Assembly (NCBI GenBank): GCA_963682025.1
Contig: OY821517.1
Coordinates: forward strand, 103,766,412-103,830,411
DNA: 64,000 nt
Origin: Cordilura impudica
Taxonomy: Eukaryota; Arthropoda; Insecta; Diptera; Scathophagidae
Reading direction: 5' to 3'
The notes under the pieces are model-generated. The model did no database searches and was not told where the DNA came from. It worked only from the letters and a program-made list of their open reading frames with translations. The position numbers and the translations under genes were made by a program. This document shows, in pieces, positions 19,205-30,913 of this stretch (position 1 is its first letter; each line of letters starts with the position of its first letter).

Positions 19205-20971
19205 TTATGTATTAAACTCTGTTATCAAAAAGTTTCTGTAATTTATACATGTTTTTATATAATTTGCTAAGAGATTCCAATTTGTATTTACACCATTTAA
19301 TATATTTAAGATTTCGTCTTCTGTAAGGTTAGCTTTACTGAAGTACATAATTCTGAATTCTTTTAGCGTTTTACAACGACCAAGAAAATGTTCTATATTT
19401 TCAATTTCCCATGAATTACATAAAGAGCATAATTTAGACAAATTCGTTTCAAAGCGGTTACCATTTAATTTTATCAAATCACTTCCTGCTTTAAAAATCC
19501 AAGTTATATTTTCTAGTTTAATTTCATTAGATATGTATTTATTCCCTTTAATTGCATTTAGTTTTGAATATATCCTGGTTGTTAGAGCCTTTTTGTTGCA
19601 AATTTGCTCTTGATATTTTGACTTCAAGGAGATTAAAAGGTTTTTTCTATTGTTATTCCATTGTTGTTTATTAATGTTCGCTTCTGTCCAATTAATTTCA
19701 AATTCTAATCCGAGCTTGTTAAGTTGAATTACCCAAAGCAGATTTTTTTGAATCAATAGTTTAGAAAATTGATAAGGCAACCGATTTTCTCCGTAATCAA
19801 ACAGGGTTTTGTTAATATATCTCATATGTAGATCTATGGTGTATAAATATAAATGATCATTTTCCATACCTGTTTCGGCTAATAACACATAAGTTGGTGT
19901 GAGGCTTGGGAGCCGCAAAATTTTCTTTATAAAATATATTTGTAGCTTATCAACATACTCAAAATTTGTAAACCCCCATATTTGGGCTGCATACGATTGC
20001 ACTGACCTGCATACTGCAAGGAATAATTTCCATTTAGAAGCAATTGATATTGTGTTTTTATTTAAAAAGTTTTGCCATGTTAAGTTGATACTATTTTTTG
20101 CTGCTATGTTTCTTTGTTCAATATGCTTCGTAAATACCATTTTTGGTGTAAGCCAAACTCCTAGGTAACAGTATTCTGAAACTATTTTGATTTCTTGGCT
20201 ATTAAAATACCATTTTTCTTTACTAGACAATCTTCCCCCTTTTCTGAAAACCATAATTTCTGACTTATCCAAGTTTACTTCAACATTCCATGTTTTACAA
20301 TAGTCTTCAAGCACTTTTACATCATCTGCTAAAATCACTATGTCGTCTGCATATAATAACAATCTTATGTTAATGTTTTCAACGTATATTCCAACTTCTA
20401 AGCAATCATGCAAATCATTAAGGTATAAGGCAAATAGTAGAGGTGATAGCAAACACCCCTGCTTTACACCACTTTCTGTAGCAAATGACTTTGATAGCTC
20501 ACTACCTGTCCAAACTGATGTCCGCGTTTTTTCATAAATACATTCTATAAACTTAACAACTTTTGATGAGGCACCCAATGTATGCAACTTATAAATTAAA
20601 TCATTTCTTGACACTTTATCAAATGCTGCTTTGAAATCTACGAAAAAGGCATATGTTTTCTTTTTATTCGCCAAATTCAGATGCACCATAGATGTTAAAT
20701 TATATATATTATCTGCTATTGAATAGTTTTTACGAAATCCTGCTTGGAATTCAATCATAATGTTGTTACGTTCAACCCAATTCGAGAGTCTTTCATATAT
20801 TAATCCCATCATAAGTTTCGGTAAACAGTTCATAAATGATATACCACGATAATTATTTGGTAATGAAGTATCGCCTTTTTTATAGATTGGATAAATAATA
20901 CTCAGATTAAACGAATCATCAACACTGCATCGATCAAATAATACATTACAAGTTTTTGTTATCTCTTCCAA
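19205..20971 (-). pseudogene. LINE ORF2, reverse transcriptase and C-terminal domain
   Basis: A 588-residue open stretch. RT blocks in order: YPIYKKGD, NNYRGISFMN, EFQAGFRKNYSIADNI, YAFFVDFKAAFDKVSRNDL, ESGVKQGCLLSPLLFALYLNDL (shared with many LINEs) and the catalytic LLLYADDIVIL near residue 208. The C-terminus has LCSLCNSWEIENIEHFLGRC, a C-C-H-C zinc motif usual at LINE ORF2 ends. The frame is open to its stop at 19205, but its 5' continuation is broken near 21000, where the preceding segment runs into a stop after KAPGEDR. It therefore forms part of a broken ORF2. Confidence 0.85.
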
Positions 20972-20990
20972 CAGTTCGTCTGGTGCATTT

Positions 20991-21530
20991 TTATAGAACT
21001 CTATCTTCTCCTGGAGCTTTATTAGTTTTAGTTTTACTCAGCACTTGTTTAATTTCTGATACTGATATTATCTTGTCCAAGTCATAATTACTTGTATAAA
21101 AGTATGCATATTGCATTTCTACTATATTTTGGATCGGGTTTAACAATTGCTTGAAATAAATCCTAAAGTCTTCTGCCTGAATAGCCAATTCTGTTGGCAA
21201 ATCATCATTACGTATCTCCTTGGCAATTTTCCACCAGTCTTTGCTGGTTTGCACACTCTCTATTTTTTCAACTAGTTTTTGGCTATAACTTTGTTGGGCT
21301 TCACGACATACTTCTTTATATTTTTTATTAGCTTTCAGATACTTGTCCTTATTTTCATTACTTCCACTGTCTCTATATTCTTGAAGTCTTTTAAAGGAAT
21401 TATTTCTTGCATTGTAGCATTTTATAGTAAACCACTTTTGTTTTTGAGGGACTTTAAACCCGTTTTTATATATTTTACCATACGAATTCTTTATTAGTTT
21501 AGTTAGTTCACCAAAGCTCATATACTCTTT
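20991..21530 (-). pseudogene. LINE ORF2, linker between endonuclease and RT
   Basis: Basic, helical segment containing WWKIAKEIR and ending KTNKAPGEDR, the usual entry to the LINE RT domain (KAPGxD). A small deletion at about 21000 shifts the frame. Its upstream end is the junction with the inserted DINE-like copy C. Confidence 0.75.
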
Positions 21531-22323
21531 TTATACCCTATACCACTATGTGGTTTGGGTATAATGACTTTGTGCTGCTGTTTGTAACAACCAAAAATAT
21601 TTGACCTAGACCCATCTTTAATTATACCGATCGAATCAGAATCACTTTCTGAATTGATTTAACAATGTCCGTCCGTCCGTCCGTCCGTCCGTCCGTCCGT
21701 CTGTGTGTCCATGTAAAGCTTGTAATCAAACTGCAGGTCGCAAATATGAATATATTTTGATGAAATTTGGCATATAAGCTTCTATCGGCCATGGGATGAA
21801 CGCTGTTGAAATTGCTGAGAATCGGTCCATGTTCAGACCTAGCCCCCATACAAATTACCCATATGAAATCGACATAAATTTCCATAAGATCCAAATTGTC
21901 ATATAGATTTTACTCACATTGGGTTTGTATGCGTTCATTACATCCACTAATGAGTAGTCCAAAAATGATCCCTTTGACCCCATATAGAGGTGCTTCCCGA
22001 TCTTCGCTTAAATCTATTAAAAAACAAAAATATTGCACTGATTCTTCTCAAATTTTGTTTGTATATATTTTTGCAAAATACAAGATACTTTACCAAACAT
22101 GATCAGGATCGGTCCATTTTTGGACCTAGTCCCTTTATAGATATAGCATCCGATATGAACTTTTTCATATCTGCTGCCAAAAAAAATTAATAAAAATCCC
22201 ACTCAAATTTGGTTTTTGCTTATTTTCAATGTCCAGTTAGTTGGCCCTAAGAGATAGGGTTTCTAAACGCATGGTATAGGGTATCGTATAGTCGGTCTAG
22301 ACCGACTAAAATTTTCTTACTTG
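21531..22323 (-). mobile_element. DINE-like repeat, copy C, inside the LINE ORF2
   Basis: Complete copy in minus orientation, with terminus TTATACCCTATACCACT on the left and CTTACTTG on the right. It has a (GTCC)n tract near 21668-21697 and the palindromic CGGTCTAGACCG near 22292. Coding sequence on either side (QQE before, EYMSFGEL after) joins without any duplicated bases, so the insertion made no target duplication. Confidence 0.85.
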
Positions 22324-23260
22324 TTCTTGTTGTGTGTTTGTTGACTGAAGTACATTTTTTACCACAGCTTGATACTTTGATTTGTAGTCTTCTCTCCAAT
22401 GTAGTTTTGGTAATAATTTGGCAGTGATGCTATTAGTGATATTAGTCTTAATCTTTAACGTAAGAACAATGGGAAAGTGGTCAGGCGATAAATGATGTTC
22501 CACACAAAACTTATCGACATTTTTAAGAAGCTCTTGAGAGAAAGCGCAAATATCATTCACGGATTTTCCAGCTTCACTTAAAAAAGTAAATTCTCCTTCA
22601 ATATCACCTTTTGTCCTGCCATTCATTATAACCAAACCGTGATCGTAGCACAGCTGTACAAATTGTCTTCCTTTTTCATTTATAAAAATATCTTCAGATT
22701 TTCTTTCCTCAGTGCCCGCCGGAAAGTTTGTTTGAATTAAATCATCAATTTTTCTCTGAAGTAAGCCAATTCTCACATTTAGATCGCCTATAATAACAGG
22801 ATTAACTATGTTGTTTTCTGTGAAGAGTAAATTAATATTTTGGAACTCGTCATTCCATACAGCGCTTCTCATATAAAGTGGTATCAAATTAATTATTGAA
22901 AAATTTATTTTGATATTTATAATGGTAATATTATGCAAATTAATAAAAGAATATTTAAAATTCATTTTGGATAACGCCTTCTTTACTCCTAAAGCACATC
23001 CACCAATAGCTCTACCATAATTACTAACTCTTGTAGCAGGTGTCCAAAATAATTCATATCCGCTTAGTTATTTATTAAAATTTAAAGATTTTTCATGATT
23101 TAAATGAGTTTCAAGAAGTACGAAAATATCAAATGACTTTATATAATTAAAAAAATCAACATTTAGAACTTTATTTTCAAGGCCGTGTATATTGTATGAC
23201 AAAATATTAAGGTTTAAAGAAGTTGCAGAATTCGAATTATTATTACATATATTGCTAATA
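22324..23260 (-). pseudogene. LINE ORF2, APE-type endonuclease domain
   Basis: Reads LNILSYNIHGLENKV and FDIFVLLETHL near the N-terminus, then IIGDLNVRIG, SVNDICAF and HLSPDHFPIVLTL. These are the Asn, Glu, Asp-x-Asn and Ser-Asp-His landmarks of apurinic-type endonucleases. A TAA at 23068-23070 (in NFNK-stop-LSGYELFW) interrupts the frame. The 3' end is cut by DINE-like copy C. Confidence 0.85.
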
Positions 23261-23335
23261 ATTAGTTTTTTTGATTTGGTAGATTAAATTTTTCTAAAAG
23301 ACTTTCATAACTTAACGTTAATGTACTTAATTTAT

Positions 23336-24066
23336 CTACATATTAGTTAAGATTTCTTGAGCTGTATATTCGCCGCACATTAGTTCATGGTTTCTATTCC
23401 ATTTCATCCAGTTGACACCAATTTTTATTGAATCGTTTTTAACAAATACTTTATGGGTTTTATCAATATTTAAAATCTCTGTTTTTACCAACATCAACAA
23501 TTTTCTATCGAGTTGTCTTTCTTCATTTAAGTCTCTTTCAACTTTTATTCTCGACCCCGCTAGGTTCTTAAGGTTTTTAAATATTTTATCCGCCATTCTT
23601 TCCGTAGCCATTTCCGCAATTACGCTAATTTTATCATCACTTGTGAATAAGACTCGTGCCGAATTAATTTGAACATCATTTAGCTTCAAAACTTCCTTGC
23701 ATACATTTTCCGCTGACGTTCTTGGTGACCCATTCTTCATTATTCCTTTGAATATAACGTTCTTTTTTCTACCTTGGTTGACAATTCGTTGAATTTGTTG
23801 ATGATCTTTTTGTCTATCATTTTTCATCTGTTCTAATTGAACTTTAAGCGATTCACTTTCTTTTTTAATTTCTTCAAATTTATTATTTACATCATCTATC
23901 TGAATTTTAATGCCTTCGATATCAGATTTAGTGGATAAGTCCTTAAACTTGTTTTCCATTACAGCCTCCATCAACTTTATTAAGTCTCCTACCGCTACAC
24001 TTCCAACCAAATCTGTCGCCCCCGTTGTGTTTGGGTATTCAGGCGACGTTTCGTTTAATTTACGTT
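23336..24066 (-). CDS. LINE ORF1 protein, possibly N-terminally truncated
   Basis: Open frame ending TAG at 23336. The first in-frame ATG inside the LINE is at about 23971. A coiled-coil stretch (about FEEIKKESESLKVQLEQMKN) is followed by an RRM-like region (ARVLFTSDD, ISVIAEMA) and a basic C-terminus. It has no CCHC knuckles. ORF1 proteins of this type bind RNA in the LINE ribonucleoprotein. The frame runs on into flanking repeat sequence upstream of 24066, so the true N-terminus is uncertain and may have been lost. Confidence 0.7.
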
Positions 24067-24299
24067 TAGAAGCTGATATACAAAATTTCATCAAAATATA
24101 TTCATATTTGCCACCTGTAGTTTGATTATAAGGTTTACATGGACGCACAGACGGACGGATGGACATCGCTAAATCGACTCAGAAAGTGATTCTGAGTCGA
24201 TCGGTATAATAAAAAATGGGTCTAGGTCAAATATTTTTGGTAGTTACAAACAGCAGCACAAAGTCATTACACCCAAACCACATAGTGGTATAGGGTATA
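24067..24299 (+). mobile_element. DINE-like repeat, copy B, right half
   Basis: Starts with the second TAGAAGCTGATATA copy, then continues with the CAAAATTTCATCAAAATATA part of the repeat, a short GACGGACGGATGGAC tract, and the terminal CATAGTGGTATAGGGTATA. Confidence 0.85.
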
Positions 24300-24355
24300 T
24301 ATAGTCACGCAAAGTCACACACAGTCACGGAGATATTCAAAACTCATATTCAAAA

Positions 24356-25055
24356 CCCATCTTTAATTATACCGATCGAATCAGAATCACTTTCTGAATT
24401 GATTTAACAATGTCCGTCCGTCCGTCCGTCCGTCTGTGTGTCCATGTAAAGCTTGTAATCAAACTGCAGGTCGCAAATATGAATATATTTTGATGAAATT
24501 TGGCATATAAGCTTCTATCGGCCATGGGATGAACGCTGTTGAAATTGGTGAGAATCGGTCCATGTTCAGACCTAGCCCCCATACAAATTACCCCTATGAA
24601 ATCGACATAAATTGCCATAAGATCCAAATTGTCATATAGATCTTACTCAAATTGGGTTTGTATGCGTTCATTACATCCATCCATGAGTAGTCCAAAAATG
24701 ATCCCTTTGGCCCCATATAGAGCTGCTTCCCGATCTTCATTTAAATCTAATAAAAAACAAAAATATTGCACTGATTCTTCTCAAATTTTGTTTGCATATA
24801 TCTTTGCAAAATACAAGAGACTTTACCAAATATGATCAGGATCGGTCCATTTTTGGACCTAGTCCCCATATGGATATAGCATCCGATATGAACTTTTTCA
24901 TATCTGCAGCCAAAAAAATTAATAAAAATCCCACTCAAATTTGGTTTTTGCTTATTTTCTATGTCCAGTTAGTTGGGCCTAAGAGATAGGGTTTCTAAAC
25001 GCATGGTATAGGGTATCATATAGTCGGTCTAGACCGACTATAATTTTCTTACTTG
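24356..25055 (-). mobile_element. DINE-like repeat, copy D
   Basis: Minus-orientation copy with (GTCC)n at 24414-24434 and palindromic TAGTCGGTCTAGACCGACTA at 25021-25040, ending CTTACTTG. Its GTATAGGG terminus on the left is missing; it starts inside, at CCCATCTTTAATTATACC. Confidence 0.8.
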
Positions 25056-25309
25056 TTTTTTTTTAAATTCTAAAAAAAAAATGGCTTGCAAGGTCTCATA
25101 TTAAATGCAAACTAATGTTGCAATTTTTTACCCAACGTTTCGAAGTTTCTATGGCTTTTTCTTCAAGGTTTGTTTTTATTCAATTAGTTTTGCGTCCTTT
25201 AATATTAATTGTTTGTAAACGTGTTCAGTTTTTACATTTACAATTTAATATGTACAGAATAAGATATGTTCGTCCGTTTAAATTACTAATTGGTCGTTTC
25301 AGCAATCTT

Positions 25310-26125
25310 TATTTAAAAATATCATAAAATCCATAGCTGGTCTTGGGAACGGAAGATCTAAACATTTGATTATAATATTCTAAGTAACGCTTTTAAAAAC
25401 TCAACAGCGCTTATAAAATATTTGAATTTTTTTAATAAATTGTTTCTTATGTTTGTTTCTTACAAAAGGGATAATGGGGTTATATTATTTTTTTCGAAAC
25501 CCTAGGCTATTAAGATAAAATATAACATTTAAAAGTAGAAAAGGGATTAATTTTTGATACAAAGTATTTAGAAAGAGTACACTTACTGAATATTTCACAA
25601 AAATCTAATTTTTTCGAAATCCGCAAAAAAAAAATCCTTGTAAAAAATTCTGGCCGAGGAATTTACTTAAAGATTTACACAATTAATCCCTGGTATATAT
25701 TTAACAAAACTTTAAAATGCTAGGTCCATTATTTGAAATTTTGTTTAAGAAAAGTTTTAAAACTTAAAAAAGGAGTTTTCAAAATTTTATCAAAAAAATT
25801 TTCCATCTTTGGTCCCATTGCGCAATATGTTAACAACGTGGTAATAAAACAATACTTTATTACTAAAGTACGTACAGAGACCAAAAAATGATGTTCAATT
25901 AATTTCTTAAAGTGGAAAAAATTTCCGTCATATTTCAACGCATAGCGTTTATTAGCACAAGAGTGGTCTGGAGAGTTTTTATTTGATTTGGAAGCTGTAT
26001 AGCTTTCTGAAAAGATAATTTAGTATTGATATCGATTCATATAACAACTGGCCGAAAAATGAAAGTGTAGAACGAAATATTCGTAAAATCTGAAAAAAAA
26101 GTCATATTTACCCCAAATAAACACA
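25310..26125. repeat. Dispersed AT-rich repeat, related to 42329-42690
   Basis: ATTTAAAAATATC.TAAAATCCA.AGCTGG near 25310 and AGAACGAAAT.TTCGTAAAATCTGA near 26070 match 42329 and 42620. The copy here is longer in the middle. I see no coding function in 25056-26160. Confidence 0.6.
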
Positions 26126-26221
26126 ATTCAGGAATTTTGGGCCCCACTAGGCAAGAAAGCATCATCGGATCGAGTTAAAAAATTAAGACCGCAAACCTCG
26201 TATTTTAGATAACCATATATT

Positions 26222-26497
26222 ATGAATTTAAAAAAATCCCAAAAGAGCTGCGACCAGTCTAATGTACATACATATTTTCAATCTCAGGAAAATAATATGC
26301 CAATTGAGAAACTTCAAACTAACGACGGAAATATACTTGCTTTATTATTTCCTCCAAATGAGACAGCAGCTCTACAACCAATGGATAAAAATCCTATTAA
26401 GTTAACCAAGCCAAACTACAGAAGTGTGTTTCTTTCTCAAATAGTTGCTGAAGGTGGTGAATTAAAGAATCATTTGAAAGTATTATATGCCAAATAA
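26222..26497 (+). pseudogene. Pogo/Tigger-type (DDE_1) transposase fragment
   Basis: A 91-residue frame contains GNILALLFPPNETAALQPMD, the signature around the last catalytic Asp of pogo/Tigger/jerky-like DDE_1 transposases (PPN-T-x-x-QPMD). Upstream catalytic blocks are not visible, and it ends soon after in a stop. It lies between two pogo-like terminal motifs at 17892 and 29778 in the matching orientation, and may be their remnant. Confidence 0.65.
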
Positions 26498-26631
26498 AGA
26501 TTAGTAGCAAACTTGGTGATTTTGCCGTCTATTCCTCCAATAACTTTAAATTAATTTCTGAGCTTTGAACATTATCGCAATAATTTTTAGTATTTTTTTT
26601 TTTTTTTAATATATACATTAGGGTGACAGCC

Positions 26632-29462
26632 GTTTTTTTTTTGGAATTTCAAGACGTGCGGGTTAGATTATTGTAACACTGGATCTAAAACTTTAGTACG
26701 AAAATTTGAGCCAAATGGGACAATGCTTTCTGGACGGATTGAGTTCAAATTTCAAATATTAATTTATATGTAAAAATTATCAAAAAAAAAATCGTTTTTC
26801 ACAAAAATTTTATTATTAATAATTGCGCTTCAATTAAATAAATTAACAAACCATAATCTAGAGTAAATTATCTTACTAATAAAACCACAAAATATATTAT
26901 CGGTTGAAAAACGGCCAAGTTATATCGACGCATTAATGCGCCGCAGACCACTTGATTAAGAAAATCGACCTCACATTTTTAAATACATTGAAATAATTTA
27001 CAACGACAACATTTCGGCATTTTCCTGATCCCAAAATATTCTTATATAAAGTATTTTACATCTAGTCTATTGTTATGCCGTTCTAAATTAATGTCAAAAT
27101 CTCCAATTTTAATTTCACAAAAATTTTGTTCAAGAAATTTTCCGAAATCAACGATTGGACCTCAGGGTCTTATTAACAGAAAATATATAATTAAAAATGC
27201 CAAACATTGTAGGTATCCGGTTCTTAATTTGGCGAGGGCAGCATTTTTATTTCAGCGGATTTGAAGAAAAATGTGATTTTGCATACTTTTTCAGCTGTTA
27301 GGCTACATCTTTTTGGTGTTTTCGTATTTCAAATATCTTTTGCAAAATATTATACAACTTGATATAAGTTCTCAATCCTGTAAATTAAGGTTAAATTGAA
27401 GCACCATAAATTGTCCCCTTTAAGATCAAAATTCAAATTTAAGGATATTTAATTTTTTTTAAAACCAAATATCGAAATAATATATATTTGTGGAAGGATT
27501 TCGATAAAAGTTATTGATAATATTTTAATAATTTTAAAAAATAATATTCTGGACTTATTTTCTGAAATTAACCCGTGGGGGTACTCTTGATGTCAAATTG
27601 ACTCTATATGAAAATCTGTAAATATATTCTTCATCAGGATTTTTCTTTAATAAAACAAATTTAATGTAAAAATTCTTAAAATTCCTCAAATTTATTCGTT
27701 ATTTTATAAAAGTATTTAGATTAATTAGTTTTCAAATTTAATACAGTATAAAAAAATTTGTATATCGAGGGCTTATATTCAAAAAGTGCGCTATGCATAA
27801 ATAATTACTAGCAGATTCCAGCACTCGAAATTTGAGTGCAATTTCTAGGCAACTTTGTTTTTCAACTTACAAATTCACAAACCAACACTTTTTTCTTTAA
27901 TTATTATTGTGAATGAAGATAACAAACTCATTAAGACACATATTAACAAATTTAATAAACACACACATAGCATATGTATAATTTTATGTATGTGTTAGTA
28001 GCAACTTTAAATACAATTTACTCAAAATAAAGGAAACAATTTAAAAATCTCTTAATCTGGAAAACAGCTAAAAAGAAATGCTTTTCAAATAATATACGTT
28101 TGGTCAAAATCGGGATTAAATGGTAGAACAAAACATCGGTCACAAGACATCGCCTCGCCTATTAATATGACAGATTTTAAAGAAAGCGTGTAAAACTAAT
28201 TTATTAATAAGATCTGAAAGTATTTTTTGATTGATTTTCCACAATATTTATTAAGAAATAGTCGTACTAATCATGAATGATAATAATATTATATTTGATA
28301 GTTATATCAGACAACAGTTTGAAATCAAAAATTAATATTGCTGTCAAATGTAGATAGCACTTTTTGAATATAAGCCCTCGATATACCTTTATGTGAATAT
28401 AATAACTCTGAGAAGAAAAAAATTTAAATTAGGACACAGTTTGAGTACCCCACGGGTTTATTTCAGAAAATAAGGCCAGAATATTATTTTTTTTTTTTTT
28501 TTTTGAATTATTAAAATACTATCAACAACTTTTCTCGAAATCCCTCCACAAATCTATATTATTTCGATATTTTGCTTTAAAAAAATATAAATATCCTTAA
28601 ATTAAACTTTTGAGCTTAAAGGGGGACAATTTATAGTGTTTCAATTTAACCTAAATTTACAGGATTGAGAACTTGTATCAAGTATTATAATATTTTGCAA
28701 AAGATATTTGAAATACGAAAACACCAAAAAGATGTAGCGTAACAGCTGAAAAAGTATGCAAAATCACACTTTTCTTCAAATTCGCTGAAATAAAAACGAT
28801 GCCCTCGCCAAATCAGGAAGAGGCTACCTACAATGTTTGGCATTTTTAATCACATGTATTTTGTTAATAAGACCTTAAAGTCCAGTCGTTGATTTCGGAA
28901 AATTTCTTGAACAAAATTTTTGAAAAAGTTAAATTGGAGATTTTGAAATAGTGCTAAAAAATACGTACCGTTTTGACATTAATTTTGAGCGGCATAACAA
29001 TAGGCGAGATGCAAAATACTTTACATAAGATCATTCTGGGATCAGGAGAATATAAAAATGTTGTTGTTTTAAATTATTTCAATGTCTTTAAAAATATGAG
29101 CTCGATTTTCCTAATCAAGTGGTCTGCGGCGTATTTATTGCCTGGGGAACTCGATATAACTTGGCTGTTTTTCAATCGATAATAGATTTTCTTGTTTAAT
29201 GAGAAAGATAATTAACGCTAGATTATGGTTAAATTAAAAAACTTAATTGAAACGCAATTAGTAATATCAAAATTTTTGTGAAAAAAAAATTTTTTTTTTT
29301 GTTAATTTTTACATATAAGTTCACATTTGAACTTTGAACTCAATGCGCGTCCAGAAAGCATTGTCCGATTTAGCTCAAAATTTGTGCACTAAAGTTTTAG
29401 ATCCAGTGTCATAATAGTCCGACCCGCAAACCTCAAAATTCGACCAAAAAAAATTTTTTTTC
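26632..29462. mobile_element. 2.8 kb palindromic element, ~1.1 kb arms
   Basis: The left arm (about 26632-27797) and right arm (about 28346-29462) are inverted copies: ACACTGGATCTAAAACTTTAG on the left pairs with CTAAAGTTTTAGATCCAGTG on the right. CATCTAGTCTATTGTTATGCCG mirrors CGGCATAACAATAGGCGAGATG, and CGAGGGCTTATATTC mirrors GAATATAAGCCCTCG at the inner ends. Arms differ by scattered substitutions and small indels. No long ORF is present. This is a foldback-type or very-long-TIR element. Confidence 0.85.
27798..28345. repeat. Dispersed repeat in the loop of the palindrome
   Basis: CTAGCAGATTCCAGCACTCG, ACACACACATAGCATATGTA and CGTTTGGTCAAAATCGG recur at 59855-60235, and inverted at 53130-53394 plus 55403-55500. 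This repeat family provides the empty site for Helitron 2. Confidence 0.8.
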
Positions 29463-29754
29463 ATACAAACCTCTCTCTTTTAATTGGATTTAATAGGAGT
29501 GAAATCTTTATGTTTTGTTTAATTGCTTCTATTTTTAATATAATGAGGATGTACTTATATTTTTAATTATAAAAAAGGACATGTATTGCACTGGATTGTT
29601 ACATTTTCTTTTCTTGTTATTATTAAATATGTATAATTAAATTTAAAAAAAGTTTTATTGTAGTTTTTTGAAATAAATTTACTCGGGTTTTTTATTTATA
29701 CTAGAATAAAAAAAAAAAACATCCAGAAATTACAATTACCCTAAAAACAAAGTG

Positions 29755-29778
29755 GTTCTAATTTGCGAGCATCTACTG
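29755..29778. repeat. Inverted pogo-like terminal motif
   Basis: GTTCTAATTTGCGAGCATCT then ACTG is the inverted counterpart of the 17892 motif. The flanking TA expected of pogo elements is not seen here. Confidence 0.35.
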
Positions 29779-30186
29779 GTTTAAGATTTTTTCGATCTCA
29801 TTTTTTATACATATATAGTTACGCTTGATAGCAAAATATCATATATATACGATTCCAAACACACATTCGCTTGTTACAAACAAAATTTATATACTTATGT
29901 TTTCCATCATCATAAATAACGTAGGGTCTGATATCATAATTATTGTGCATGACTCTCTGTGGAATGCGGTTGAAAACAAATATGCGGTAAAGCATAACAA
30001 ACCAGAGTGTTAACCTGATTAACATTTTTTAAATATATGCTAATTTTTTTTAACACAAAGATGATGCAATTAATATAAAACTTATATTCTTTAAAGAACT
30101 TGAATAATTCTTAAAAAACATTTCGCCGTGTAACTTCAGTTGGTTGATCCGTTGTGAGACAATTTAGTAAAAAAGAAAAGAAAAAA

Positions 30187-30825
30187 ATGCAAGCCTTAAT
30201 TGTGTTATGTGCGGTTGCTGTAGTTTGTGGTGATAATTTACGTTACAATTATAGACCAGTACAACACACCAATTTGGGTTTATCTTTCACACGTGGCTCA
30301 GCTGTAGGTGATGCTCCCGTAAGCTCTGGTGAATACGAAAAGTAATTCTATACTTTCAGTGCCCCCGAAGGTGCTTTTGACGATCCTGATGCTGCTCGAA
30401 AGATAGCTGGTTCTTTGAAAAAGAATATCCGTATTATTTTCATTAAGAATCCCGAAAATAAAGCTTATGAAAATGCAATACTTACTTTGGCTAAACAAGC
30501 GGGCACTCAAAAGACGGTCAAATATGTGCTCAACAAACAAGCTGATATCTCTGGTTTGGTCGATAAATTCAATGCCATACGCAGCAATAAGAACAATAAA
30601 CCAGAAGCTCGTTTTGTCAAATACCGTACTACTGAAGATGCTGTCAATGCTCAACATGGAATCCAAGGTTAATATGATTCTCTCGGTGGTTCTTCTCAAA
30701 ATCACAATGGTGGTATTGCTTCAGTGCTTAACTTTGCGTCGCAAGCCCCTATCCGCAGAGTACAAGCTCAATCACCTGTCAGTACTTATTTGCCATCTTC
30801 CGTATTCCGTCGTTTCCGTTTTTAA
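30187..30825 (+). pseudogene. Tweedle-family (DUF243) cuticle protein pseudogene
   Basis: The frame starts ATG 30187 with a signal peptide (MQALIVLCAVAVVCG), then DNLRYNYRPV, a DUF243 domain (FYTFSAPEG, IRIIFIKNPENK, YVLNKQADISGL, RFVKYRT, SQNHNGG) and the C-terminal YLPSSVFRRF. It has two nonsense codons: TAA at 30343-30345, where the intact paralogue has Glu (EYEKEFYSF), and TAA at 30670-30672, where the paralogue has Gln (QYDSLGG). Tweedle proteins are secreted, chitin-associated structural cuticle proteins. Compared with the gene at 57-58.5 kb it lacks the intron after the fifth codon and the Gly-Leu-Ser repeat domain. A TCAGTT initiator-like motif lies near 30135. A Helitron sits 62 bp downstream. 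Confidence 0.9.
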
Positions 30826-30913
30826 ATTAAAGTGATGTGAATAGCGTGTTTAAAATGTTGCTAAGTGTTAGTTTGTTAAGTATTAATCTATATATATAAA
30901 ATTCATTTTCTGT

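Larger units (their letters stand above)
19030..24066 (-). mobile_element. Non-LTR retrotransposon (LINE) in DINE-like copy B
   Basis: A 5.0 kb minus-strand LINE with ORF1, an APE-type endonuclease, reverse transcriptase and a C-terminal Cys/His motif. It ends in a (TAC)n tail (plus strand GTA repeats at 19029-19050). It is flanked by a perfect 14 bp target duplication TAGAAGCTGATATA at 19016-19029 and 24067-24080. ORF2 is disrupted by a stop, a deletion and an inserted DINE-like repeat. The 5' end begins inside or close to ORF1, so the copy may be 5' truncated. The clade is not certain; a microsatellite tail is seen in several LINE clades. Confidence 0.9.

Noticed and set aside
25115..25327. 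70-residue plus-strand frame
   Set aside because: Low-complexity AT-rich translation without family features.
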